Positions 26,748 through 35,087 of a stretch of 64,000 nucleotides of DNA are shown piece by piece (the stretch's first letter is position 1; the number at the start of each line of letters is the position of its first letter). This DNA is from Paralimibaculum aggregatum (GTDB taxonomy: Bacteria; Pseudomonadota; Alphaproteobacteria; Rhodobacterales; Rhodobacteraceae), in assembly GCF_030270585.1 (NCBI RefSeq), contig NZ_BSYI01000012.1:62001-126000 (forward strand). Reading direction: 5' to 3'. The notes below the pieces were generated by a model that saw only the letters and a program-made list of their open reading frames with translations, was not told the DNA's origin and made no database searches. A program made the translations under genes and the position numbers.

Positions 26748-27230
26748 GCCGCCGGTCAGGGCGGCGGCCGCCGGGGCCCCGCGGCGGCGAAACGCCTGAG
26801 GTCGTCCCGCGCCGCCCGCTGATCGCCCGGGCGCAGCACCGGAAGGCCGGCAGTCTCCTGCCGCCGGCCAGGGCGGCGGCCTCCGGGGCCCCGCGGCGAC
26901 GACCCCCCTGATGTCACCCCGCGCCGCCCGACGATCGCCCGGGCGCAGCACCGGAAGGCCGGCAGTCTCGCGCCGCCGGTCAGGGCGGTGGCCTCCGGGG
27001 CCCCGCGGCGGCGACCCGCCTGATGTCACCCCGCGCCACCCGCCGATCGCCCGGGCGCAGCGCCGGATGGCCCGCCGTCTCGTGCCGCCTGTCAGGGCGG
27101 CGGCCTCCGGGGCCCACCGCGGCGACGACCCGCCTGAGGTCGTCCCGCGCCGCCCGCCGATCGCCCGTGCGCAGTGCCGGAAGGCCGGCAGGCTCGCCCG
27201 GGCGCGGTCGTCGCAGGCCCTCTCAGGCCG
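26748..27230. repeat. Tandem array of ~112-bp direct repeats, about 4 copies
   Basis: GATCGCCCG marks equivalent positions at 26821, 26933, 27045 and 27159 (spacings 112, 112, 114). Each unit also contains GCCGCCGGTCAGGGCGG or a variant and GGCCTCCGGGGCCCCGCGGCG, and ends with GCCTGAGGTCGTCCCGCG or GCCTGATGTCACCCCGCG. It lies between the transporter-kinase start and the IS3 remnant. Long open frames on both strands here are produced by the repeat. Confidence 0.85.
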
Positions 27231-27399
27231 ATCGGGACCGGCGCCCCGCCGCGCCAGAGCCGGGCAACGGGCGGAGCGCCGGCCCCTGCCGGGCACCCGT
27301 CCCCGCCGCACCGGCCCGCGGCAAACGACGCAGCTCCTAGGGGGAAGATGGCAGATGGTCCCCCCGCACGATGGACTGCGCCCCTGGGGCCGGACAGGT

Positions 27400-27495
27400 T
27401 CAGGCAGCGGTTTTGACCAGGGCCGGGCGGTTGATCTCCTCGTAACGCGCGGGGCTCAGATAACCGAGCGCGGAGTGCAGGCGAGGATTGCTGCG
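27400..27495 (-). pseudogene. C-terminal remnant of an IS3-family transposase (OrfB)
   Basis: Reading the minus strand gives RSNPRLHSALGYLSPARYEE, then INRPALVKTAA and TGA at 27400-27402. HSALGYLSPxxYE is the conserved end of IS3-family DDE transposases. Nothing of the DDE core is found upstream within reading distance, so only the last ~32 codons remain. The GTCCGGCCCC block just past the stop (27383-27396 region) could be the old insertion-sequence end. Confidence 0.75.
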
Positions 27496-27499
27496 GGGG

Positions 27500-28960
27500 T
27501 GCCCGCACTGACACTCGGCATCGGCAGTGCCCGTTTCCGGCTTTCACCGCCTCCGGGGCAGAACAGGACGGGGGCGTCGAAACCATGCGCCCACCGGTCA
27601 GGATTGCCGCGGGATGTCTACTCAAGCGCGTGGGGCTCTTGCTCGGCGCACCCGCCGCGGTCTGTGAGCCGCGTGTCGGCGGCTGCCGGGGCGAGGCTCG
27701 GCAGCCCGGAGACGAACGGCATGGCGGGCGTGCCGCCGCCGCCGGCCACATCGCCGCCACCGCGCTGCGCGCGATCCTGCGGCGGTGCCTCGGGCTGCCG
27801 AGCGCCTCCGGCTTGCGGGTGTGCTGCTGCCTGACGAGCCGTGCCGCCGTGACGGGCATGGCGTTCCGGCCGCGCCCCCGGGGGTCGGCTCGCGGATCAT
27901 GGCGCGGACGAGTGCCGCGTTTCCCGTCAGGTTTCCCGCATCCTCCGGGGCGCGGTGCTGCGCCTCGATCCGCCCCCGCCGAAGAACCGCGAGGCGCTGA
28001 CCGGCGGCCTCGGTTCGGCGGGTCGAGCGTGGCGATCGGCGTCCCGTCGGCAGTATCTCGGTGGCACGCAGTGTCGGCGCGCTGCTGCAGGCCCCCGATG
28101 GTCCTGCGCGAAGCGGTGGCCCGGCCCGATAGTCCGGTGAGGGCCGACAGGTCCTCCGCCGCCTGCAACGGCAACAGCGGTCTCCGGGATGGCGGGGCCC
28201 ATGCCGGTCCCGATGGGCTCCGTATCGGCGAATGCGCGCGGCAGGCGGGGGGCGGTGCCGGTCCGGCGATGACCGCCGGGTGCCGCGGTGCCGCTGCCGT
28301 CGAGATGTTCCCGGTTCGGCGGCCTTGCATCCCTGCATCCGGGTAATATCGATCGCGCCCGTGCTGGAGTCGATGCCGGCGAGGGTGGGCTCCGTCTCGG
28401 CGTACCCGCGCCGCTGCCGTCGAGATGATGCCGGTTTGGCAGACTTGCATCCTTGCATCCGGGGGCGTGTCGATACCGCCCCTGCCGCGGTCGCTGCCGG
28501 CGAGGATTGCCGCGTAGATCGGAGGCACGCCCCAGGGCTCTCGGACGCCCAGGCGGTCAGTCGCCTTGCCGGGCGGCGGGGGCGGGACCGCCGGGGGGCG
28601 GTGTCCCGCGCAAGGGGGATACGCTCGGCATGGCCGACTTCGATCCGTGCCGGTACGGGCGGAGGATCGACGCTGCCGGCAACCGGCGCATCGCAAGGGG
28701 GCCTGTCGCGGTGGCCCGGCGTGCGCGTACACCGGCCCATGGCGGGACCCCGCGCATGGCAGGGGCGCCGGGCGGCTTGATCGCCGCCATCGGCGCCCGC
28801 ATACTGGCTGATCGGCCGGCCGGTGCAGGATGCCGGGCCGGCGACGGCGCGGCGACCCGGCCCGGGCGGCGGACCCGGCCCTCGCCGCAAGCCGCCGCGC
28901 CGCCTCGGCGCAGGCCGCGACCTGGCGCGGCCTGCGCGGGAGCGGGTATCGCGAAGCGAC
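27500..28960. other. Gene-free stretch of about 1.46 kb
   Basis: Open frames occur on both strands but none shows family features, ribosome sites or consistent codon use. Apart from the 120-bp duplication (28289-28528) and a possible degenerate third copy ending near 27611 (sharing GGGGGCGT and AGGATTGCCGCG), nothing is recognised. Together with the neighbouring array and the transposase tail it looks like decayed mobile or repeat DNA. Confidence 0.6.
28289..28528. repeat. 120-bp direct duplication
   Basis: Two diverged copies, 28289-28408 and 28409-28528. Both begin CCGCTGCCGTCGAGATG and carry the micro-repeat TTGCATCC(C/T)TGCATCCGGG followed by a TCGAT box and GCCGGCGAGG. No gene boundary or inverted end is seen. 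Confidence 0.7.
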
Positions 28961-28963
28961 CAG

Positions 28964-29920
28964 ATGGGCAGCGCCCTTGCATATTTCCTGCCCTTCACGG
29001 GCTATCCCTATCGTGGCGACACGGTGGACTGCCCGGTTTGCGGCTCGGCCCGGCATGCGCCGATCGCGCGCCACGACCGCAAGGCGAAGCGCCTGACCAC
29101 CGAGCTCTGCCATGACTGCGGGATGTTCTTCACCAATCCGATGCCCAGCGAGGCTGAGCTGGCGGCCTATTATGCCAGCGTCTACCGGCTGGAATACCAG
29201 CTCGCGCGGCTGCGGCCGCGGCGCGCGCACAGCGCGAGGAAGGCCGGGGAGGCGGCCCGGCGACGTGCGGCGCTCGGCCGGGTGATGGATCTGGACCGGC
29301 CGCGGCGGATCCTCGAATTCGGCTGCGGCTCGGGCGAGCTGGCGGTGCATCTCGCCGAAGGCGGCCATGCGGTCACCGGCTTCGACCCGCATGGCGGCTA
29401 CACGCGGCATGCACGGGAGAGGGCCGCGGCCCATGCCAGCTGCACGATCCGCACCGGGCGCTGGCAGGAGATGACCTTCGCGCCGGCGAGCTTCGAGGCG
29501 ATCACCTGCCTGCACGTGCTCGAGCACCTGGCGACGCCGGTGCCGGCGCTGGCGCGGATGCGCGACTGGCTGGCGCCCGGGGGCATCCTCTATCTCGAGG
29601 TGCCGGACATGCAGGCCTACGAGCCCAAGGGGCCGACGCGGTTCCATTTCGCCCATGTGCTCGGCTTCTGCAGCGACACGCTGGGCCTGGCCGCGCGGCG
29701 CGCGGGCTTCGGCCTCGTCAGCGCCGCCGCGCCGACATCGCTGTTCCTCGCCGATGCGGCGGACCGGCGGGCGGCGCCCTTCGCGCTCGACCCGCGCAGG
29801 CTGGCGGCCACCGCGGCGCGCAACGCGGCCGACTATGGCACCCGCCCGCCGCTGGCGCGCCGGCTGGCCTATCACCTGCGCCGCATCCGGCGGCTGCTGG
29901 CGCGGGAGTTCGGCGGCTGA
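28964..29920 (+). CDS. Class I SAM-dependent methyltransferase with N-terminal zinc-ribbon-like segment
   Basis: 318 residues. Two Cys pairs near the start (VDCPVCGSA, ELCHDCGMF) form a ribbon as in the methyltransferases that act on sugar nucleotides or glycans. Motif I RILEFGCGSGELAVHLAE (near residue 110) with VTGFDPHGG and motif post-I FEAITCLHVLEHLATPV (near 175) are clear. Start chosen at the ATG at 28964, where family-like sequence begins; upstream codons are repeat-zone DNA. Likely part of the surface-glycan gene set to the right. Confidence 0.82.
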   Translation: MGSALAYFLPFTGYPYRGDTVDCPVCGSARHAPIARHDRKAKRLTTELCHDCGMFFTNPMPSEAELAAYYASVYRLEYQLARLRPRRAHSARKAGEAARRRAALGRVMDLDRPRRILEFGCGSGELAVHLAEGGHAVTGFDPHGGYTRHARERAAAHASCTIRTGRWQEMTFAPASFEAITCLHVLEHLATPVPALARMRDWLAPGGILYLEVPDMQAYEPKGPTRFHFAHVLGFCSDTLGLAARRAGFGLVSAAAPTSLFLADAADRRAAPFALDPRRLAATAARNAADYGTRPPLARRLAYHLRRIRRLLAREFGG

Positions 29921-29934
29921 GCCCGGCGGTCCGC

Positions 29935-30741
29935 TCAGCTCTGCGCCGCGAGCCGCGCCGCCACGCCGACCGCGATGCGCGCCGCGAGGGCGCCGGCCGA
30001 GCTGCGCTCGAGGATCACCGGCCCCTCCGGCCCGGCCGGCGGGAACACGATCCAGGTGCGGTCCTCGGCGTCGGTCATCACGCTGAACGGCTCGGCATCC
30101 CCGACCTCGTTGGCGGCGCAGTAAAGCACGCTCAGCACCCCGGCCGCCGCCGGCCGGGCCAGGGCAAGCGCGGCGGACCGCGCATCCGCCTCGGCGGCGC
30201 CCAGCCTGACCAGGGCGGCGACCACCTTGTCGGCCGCGCCGGCACCGGCGAGCTGCTTCAGCCGGCCCAGCACCTTCATGTTGGCCTCGATGCGGCTCTC
30301 GTGCCCGGCCGGGGCGAGCGCCGCGCCGACGAAGCTCGCGCCGGCGCCGGCGGCAGCGGTCAGATCGGCATAGCGGGTCAGCTCGAACATGCCGTCCGGG
30401 CGCCGCAGCAGCCCGGCGAAGGTGTCGCCGGCGGCATGCACGGTCAGCGTCCGCATGCCGTCGCCTTCCTTGCGCTGGGCCAGCAGCACCAGGCCGGGAT
30501 CGGCGAGCGCCAGGATCGCCGATGCCATCTCCTCGGTGAAGTTCAGGCCGGCCTCGGGCGTGCCGGTGAGCCGGCCCGCGGCGCGCAGCCGCGCCTCGCC
30601 GTCGAGGAGCCAGTCGGCCGGATCGCCGTCGGCGCCCGGCTCCGGCAGGAACGGCGCGCTGCCCCAGCCGATGACCGCCTCGGTCCTCGAATAGGAGAAG
30701 GCATAGGCGAGTTCCGAGGGATGCAGGTCGATCGAGGCCAC
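29935..30741 (-). CDS. Conserved-looking protein of unknown function, partner of the next gene
   Basis: 268 residues, no signal peptide and no clear membrane helix. Sequence is a mixed alpha/beta soluble protein (IDLHPSELAYAFSYSRTEAV at the start; a stretch around residues 65-125 of FTEEMASAILALADPGLVLL then GDTFAGLLRR then ELTRYADL). This order loosely resembles the EspG chaperone fold of type VII secretion, but I could not confirm it and the organism type makes it doubtful. The gene lies three bases after 30745..31941, so the two form one transcript and probably one system. Confidence 0.6.
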   Translation of the reverse strand: MASIDLHPSELAYAFSYSRTEAVIGWGSAPFLPEPGADGDPADWLLDGEARLRAAGRLTGTPEAGLNFTEEMASAILALADPGLVLLAQRKEGDGMRTLTVHAAGDTFAGLLRRPDGMFELTRYADLTAAAGAGASFVGAALAPAGHESRIEANMKVLGRLKQLAGAGAADKVVAALVRLGAAEADARSAALALARPAAAGVLSVLYCAANEVGDAEPFSVMTDAEDRTWIVFPPAGPEGPVILERSSAGALAARIAVGVAARLAAQS

Positions 30742-30744
30742 GTC

Positions 30745-31941
30745 TCAGCTCCAGATGAAGTCCCAGGCGGCGTCGAGCTTGTCCTTCGCCTTCCGGTTCG
30801 GCTTGCCGCCGAGCGCCCTGGTCGCGGTCTCGAAGGTCTGCACCGCGGTCCGCCTGACCTTGTCGCGCGCATCGAGGATCGCATCGCCGACGCCGACCAT
30901 GACCTGCCCGGCCTTCTCCGCCAAGCCCTTCGCGGTGCCGGCGGCGCGGGCCGCGGCCTGCTGCGCCTCGGCGAGCCTGCGCTCGATCTCCGCCGTCACC
31001 GCGTCGCGCGCCGATTTCAGCGCCTTCTCCATCTCGACGAGCGCGGCATCGACGCGGTGGCGGACATAGTCGTCGCCCGCCTCCTTCGCCCAGAAGGCGA
31101 TGCCGCTGACCTGGCCCGAGAGCGGGCTGTCGGTGCCGAGGATCTCGATCCGGCTGTCGCGGTAGTTGTAGCCCGGCCCGGCATCGTGGAACGAGAGCAG
31201 GTAGCCGGCGGCGTCATGCACCGTGCCGTGCAGCCCGACCGGGTTGTCCGGCGCCAGGTGCCCGGCCTTGACGACCCCCGGGATCAGCCAGTTGCCCGGC
31301 CCGACGAGCCCCCCGGTGGGGCTCAGCAGCGCCGCGAAGACCTCGTGGATCCCGAAGGCGTCGCCGACCACCTTGCCGAACATCAGCTGCGGGCGCGAGG
31401 CCATGAACCTGGGATGCATCTCCTCGTTGAGCCCGGGCACCGTGTCGTTCTTCGCCGTGCCGATCGCCGCCTGCTGCCGGCGCACCACGAGGAAGCGGCC
31501 GTAGTCGAGGTCGAGCTGCTCGGCGGTGGGCGGGATGCCGACGATCCCGGCCAGGTCCTGCATCACCGCGGTGCGGCGCGGCCCGGAGAGGCCCTTCTCG
31601 ACCTCGCGCATCAGCGCCTTCAGCGCCGGGTCGCCCTCGCCGCGGATCGGCGTGTCCTTGAGCCGGAGCATGTAGGACTGGCCGAACAGCGCCTTGGTGT
31701 CGCCCATGGTCAGGTTGGTCGCGGCGAGCTCCTCCGCCGACAGCGCGGCGAGGCGCGCGTTCTCGCTGGCGGTGACCGGCGCGCCGGTGTTCCCGTGCGG
31801 CGCGTTGGTCGGCGGGTTGGTCGGCGGGCCGAGCCCGAGCTCGGCCAGCACGCTCGCCGTCCAGTCCGGCTGGTTGCCGGTGGGAGGGGCCGGTTTCGCG
31901 GGATCGGTATCGGGCACGGCAGGCGCCTTCGCCAGTTGCAC
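30745..31941 (-). CDS. Protein of unknown function, possible effector or binding partner
   Basis: 398 residues from a GTG start. The N-terminus (about 1-50) is Pro/Thr/Asn-rich and disordered; residues about 150-285 form a folded centre with a His-Asp pair in HGTVHDAAGY (near 240) and DAGPGYNYRDSR; residues 300-380 are a long Ala/Glu/Arg-rich helix (coiled coil: RDAVTAEIERRLAEAQQAA). No known family recognised. The His-Asp-x-x-Gly-Tyr motif recalls small phospholipase A2 and some toxin domains, which is only a hint. First gene of a pair with 29935..30741. Confidence 0.6.
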   Translation of the reverse strand: MQLAKAPAVPDTDPAKPAPPTGNQPDWTASVLAELGLGPPTNPPTNAPHGNTGAPVTASENARLAALSAEELAATNLTMGDTKALFGQSYMLRLKDTPIRGEGDPALKALMREVEKGLSGPRRTAVMQDLAGIVGIPPTAEQLDLDYGRFLVVRRQQAAIGTAKNDTVPGLNEEMHPRFMASRPQLMFGKVVGDAFGIHEVFAALLSPTGGLVGPGNWLIPGVVKAGHLAPDNPVGLHGTVHDAAGYLLSFHDAGPGYNYRDSRIEILGTDSPLSGQVSGIAFWAKEAGDDYVRHRVDAALVEMEKALKSARDAVTAEIERRLAEAQQAAARAAGTAKGLAEKAGQVMVGVGDAILDARDKVRRTAVQTFETATRALGGKPNRKAKDKLDAAWDFIWS

Positions 31942-32467
31942 TGCGGCACATCTCCGGGAGCGAAGCCTCGCTCTCCCCGCCTTCGATCCACCGCCGATCT
32001 AGAGGGTCAGGCTAGCAGACCGGGCCGGCACGACAAGGGCTCCGCGCGGCTACCCATGGCAGGCCGCAACCGCAAGGGCTCAGCGCGGGCGGTGCCTGCC
32101 GGGGGCCGGGAGACCGGCGCAAGGTTCGGGCCGGTGCGCTCGCCTCCGCCCCTGTCTCGGGCAGGCGGGCGGGGCACAAGCTGCCGCGGCGTGCGCGCGG
32201 GACCGGAGCGAACTGGCGACCTGCGAGCGCTGCCGCGGCGCGCTGGGGGGTCCGGCGAGGGCGGCCCGTGCGGCCGCGCCGGGCAAGGCTGGGCTGGGCC
32301 GGGCAACCCGGCAGGGCAAATCGGCATCCGGCGTGCCGCCCGGCGGCCCTGTGCTGCGCCGGCGTTCTTGTCATCGCGCCTGCCCTGCGGCAGGCTTGTC
32401 GCGTAAGGTATCCGCCCGGCGGGAGGTCGACAGAGGTGCGTCGATCAGGCCGGGCACGGGGTAGGCG
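31942..32467. other. Gene-free gap of 526 bp
   Basis: Separates the unknown pair (minus) from the NeuD-PhyH-DegT genes (plus) and must hold both promoters. Sequence is very GC-rich with open but unconvincing frames; no operators, hairpins or remnants recognised. The base around 32395-32410 (TTGTCGCGTAAGGTAT) is the only stretch with promoter-like AT content. Confidence 0.5.
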
Positions 32468-33145
32468 ATGTCCGGAGCGGCGAGGGTGGATCTGGCAATC
32501 TTCGGCGGCCGCGGGGGCGGCGAGGTCATGGCCGAGACCGCGCGTGCCCTCGGCGCCCAGGGGCCGGCCGTGATCGGGTTCCTCAACGACGAGGTGCCGC
32601 GCGGCGCGCGCATCGGGGTCTATCCGGTGCTCGGCAGCTTCGCCGACTGGCCGGCGCTCCCCGCGGCGGTGCAGTTCATCGCGCCGCTGCACAAGGTCAG
32701 GCAGATGCCGCGGCGCGCCGCCCGCATCGAGGGGCTCGGCATTCCCGATCCGCGCTGGGCACGGCTCGTCGATGGCCGCTCCGCCGTCGCGGCCGGCGTC
32801 ACGCTCGGGGTCGGCAGCCTTGTCGGCCCGCATGCGGAGATCCAGGCCGGGACGCATCTCGGCCGCCACGTGGCGGTGCGCGGCAGCGGCTATGTCGGCC
32901 ACGACGTCGCGATCGGCGACTTCGCCTTCATCGGCGCGCGCGCGGTGGTCTGCGGCTATTGCCGGATCGGCGAGGGCGCGCATCTGGCGCCGGGGGCGCT
33001 GATCCGCGAGGGGGTGCGCATCGGCCGCTTCGCCGTCGTCGGCCTCGGCGCCGTGGTGCTGCGGGATGTCGAGGATTACGCGGTGGTCGCCGGCAACCCC
33101 GCGCGCCGCATCGGCGATGTTCCGGCAGCGGAGGCGGACAGATGA
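32468..33145 (+). CDS. NeuD/PglD-like sugar O- or N-acyltransferase (left-handed beta helix)
   Basis: 225 residues. Residues 1-95 are the nucleotide-sugar-binding Rossmann part (DLAIFGGRGGGEVMAE); residues 100-215 show hexapeptide repeats of the beta helix (VAAGVTLGVGSLVGPHAEI, RHVAVRGSGYVGHDVAIGD, VRIGRFAVVGLGAVV) and the end VVAGNPARRIG typical of acetyltransferases. Probably acetylates an activated sugar. TGA overlaps the start of the dioxygenase gene (ATGA), so it is the first of three coupled glycan genes. Confidence 0.85.
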   Translation: MSGAARVDLAIFGGRGGGEVMAETARALGAQGPAVIGFLNDEVPRGARIGVYPVLGSFADWPALPAAVQFIAPLHKVRQMPRRAARIEGLGIPDPRWARLVDGRSAVAAGVTLGVGSLVGPHAEIQAGTHLGRHVAVRGSGYVGHDVAIGDFAFIGARAVVCGYCRIGEGAHLAPGALIREGVRIGRFAVVGLGAVVLRDVEDYAVVAGNPARRIGDVPAAEADR

Positions 33146-33894
33146 TCGACATGGAGGCCCTGCGGCGGGACGGCTATGTGCGCCTCGAAGGCGTGATCGG
33201 CCCGGCGATGCTCGCGGAGTTCGAGCGGGTGATGGCCGATCTCGGCGAGGCCGGCCTCGCGCGCAAGGGCCGCACGCGCCGCGCCGCGGATGCGATGACG
33301 GATCTCTTGAAGACCGGCGGCGAGTATCGCGTGCGGCTGTTCGCCAATCTCAAGCATCTCAGGATCGTGCAGGAGATGAGCCAGGCCGCGACCCGCCGGC
33401 TGGCTGCGGAGGGGTTCTTCGATGCGGCCCGGCTGACCGCCCCGCTGGCCTATCCGACGCTGCGCGCGGATGTGCCCGGGGAGGGCCGCTATCTCCTGCC
33501 GATGCACCAGGACTATGCCACCCAGTGCCGGGTTGCCTGGCGGCTCTGGTGCCCGCTCCGCCCGGCCGGCCGCAGCGGCGGGACGATGGCGATCCGCCCC
33601 GGCAGCCACCGCCTCGGCCTTGTCGAGCACGATGCCAGCGACCCGGCCCGGCCGGCGGTGCCGGAGGCGGTCTGCCGCGACTTCCCGCCGCTCGAGCTGG
33701 AGATGCCCGCGGGCGATGCGGTGCTCTTCGATCCGCTGCTCGTCCATGCCTCGATCCCCGCCGCCGGGGACCGGATGAAATACGTGCTCCTCGTGCAGGT
33801 CCAGGACCTCGCGACGATCGTCGACCCGGACGATCCGGAGGACCCGCTGGCGGCGCGCCTCGAGATGGCGCAGCGCCGCGACCGGCACCGCTGA
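33142..33894 (+). CDS. Phytanoyl-CoA-dioxygenase-like Fe(II)/2-oxoglutarate oxygenase
   Basis: 250 residues. The facial triad is seen as His-x-Asp in LPMHQDYATQ (near 121-123) and a distal His in LLVHASIP (near 202), followed by the expected Arg region. Acts presumably as a hydroxylase on a sugar or lipid intermediate. Start fixed by the ATGA overlap at 33142. It sits between an acyltransferase and an aminotransferase, which supports a role in modification of a nucleotide sugar or glycan. Confidence 0.82.
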   Translation: MIDMEALRRDGYVRLEGVIGPAMLAEFERVMADLGEAGLARKGRTRRAADAMTDLLKTGGEYRVRLFANLKHLRIVQEMSQAATRRLAAEGFFDAARLTAPLAYPTLRADVPGEGRYLLPMHQDYATQCRVAWRLWCPLRPAGRSGGTMAIRPGSHRLGLVEHDASDPARPAVPEAVCRDFPPLELEMPAGDAVLFDPLLVHASIPAAGDRMKYVLLVQVQDLATIVDPDDPEDPLAARLEMAQRRDRHR

Positions 33895-35087
33895 TGGGCG
33901 CGGGGGGAGCGCAGGCCGGGGGCGGGCCGGCGCCGCCGCCGGCCGGAGACCGGGTTCCCTTCAGCCGGGCGGCGGTCGTCGGCACCGAGGCGGCGCATCT
34001 CGCCAGCGCCATGAGCACCGCGCGGCTCGGCGGCGACGGCGCCTTCGGCCGGCGCTGCGAGGCCTGGTTCCGGGCCGAGCTCGGGGTGGCGTCGGCGCTG
34101 CTCACCTCGTCCTGCACCCATGCGCTCGAGATGGCGGCACTGATCGCCGGGATCGGGCCCGGCGACGAGGTCATCATGGCGAGCTACGGCTTCGTCTCGA
34201 CCGCCAATGCCTTCGCCCTGCGCGGCGCGACCATCGTCTTCGTCGATATCCGCCCCGACACGATGAACATCGACGAGACGCTGGTCGAGGCCGCGATCAC
34301 CGCCCGTACCCGGGCGATCGTCGCGATGCATTACGGCGGCGTGGCCTGCGAGATGGACAGCCTCTGCCGCATCGCCGCGGAGCACGGCCTCTGGCTCATC
34401 GAGGACGCCGCCCACTGCACCCGCACGCGCTGGAAGGGCCGCCGCCTCGGCTCGTTCGGCCAGATCGCGACCATGAGCTTCCACGAGACCAAGAACCTGA
34501 CCAGCGGCGGCGAGGGCGGCCTCATCTGCCTCAACGATCCGGCGCTCGAGGCGCGCGCCGAGATGGTGCGCGAGAAGGGGACCGACCGGCGCGCCTTCTT
34601 CCGCGGCCAGGTGGACGCCTATTCCTGGCGCTGCCTCGGCAGCAGCTACCTGATGAGCGAGCTCGGCGCCGCCTATCTCTGGGCGCAGGTCGAGGCGGTC
34701 GAGCGCATCCTGCAGCGGCGCGGCCGGATCTTCGCGCGCTACCGCGCCGCCTTCGCCGAGGCCGCGGCGGACGGGCGGATCGAGACCCAGGCCATCCCGC
34801 CGGGCGCCGAGAGCGAGGGCCACATCTTCTACATCAAGCTGCGCGATGCGGCCGACCGGGCGGCCTTCATCGACCACATGGCGCGTGCCGGGGTGATCGC
34901 GGTGTTCCACTACGTGCCGCTGCACGGCGCCGAGGCGGGCCGGCGCCACGGCCGCTTCCACGGCGCGGACCGCTTCACCACGCGCGAGAGCGAGCGACTG
35001 GTGCGGCTGCCGCTGTTCTACGGGCTCGGCGATGCGCAGCAGGACCGCGTGATCGCCGCGGCGCGCGCCTATCTGGCGGCGGGCTGA
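33894..35087 (+). CDS. DegT/DnrJ/EryC1 family PLP aminotransferase (WecE/RffA-like)
   Basis: 397 residues. Converts a keto sugar nucleotide to an amino sugar. Seen: TSSCTHALEMAALI near residue 75, DVIMASYGFVSTANA-type PLP segment, VDIRPDTMNIDETLVE, IEDAAH with the PLP-binding Asp, and the active Lys in SFHETKNLTSGGEGG (near 200), which is closest to the dTDP-4-keto-6-deoxyglucose transaminase group. The ATG overlaps the PhyH stop (TGATG). A Gly/Ala-rich N-terminus of ~18 residues precedes the family start. Confidence 0.92.
   Translation: MGAGGAQAGGGPAPPPAGDRVPFSRAAVVGTEAAHLASAMSTARLGGDGAFGRRCEAWFRAELGVASALLTSSCTHALEMAALIAGIGPGDEVIMASYGFVSTANAFALRGATIVFVDIRPDTMNIDETLVEAAITARTRAIVAMHYGGVACEMDSLCRIAAEHGLWLIEDAAHCTRTRWKGRRLGSFGQIATMSFHETKNLTSGGEGGLICLNDPALEARAEMVREKGTDRRAFFRGQVDAYSWRCLGSSYLMSELGAAYLWAQVEAVERILQRRGRIFARYRAAFAEAAADGRIETQAIPPGAESEGHIFYIKLRDAADRAAFIDHMARAGVIAVFHYVPLHGAEAGRRHGRFHGADRFTTRESERLVRLPLFYGLGDAQQDRVIAAARAYLAAG

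Noticed and set aside
27092-29875. A 927-codon minus-strand frame across the repeat zone and the methyltransferase gene
   Set aside because: It is antisense to a well-supported methyltransferase and crosses repeats. Composition is a shadow of the GC-rich opposite strand.
29935-30741. Firm call as EspG (type VII secretion chaperone)
   Set aside because: The resemblance is only in the order of secondary structure. No ESX components are nearby and the organism type does not usually have type VII secretion.
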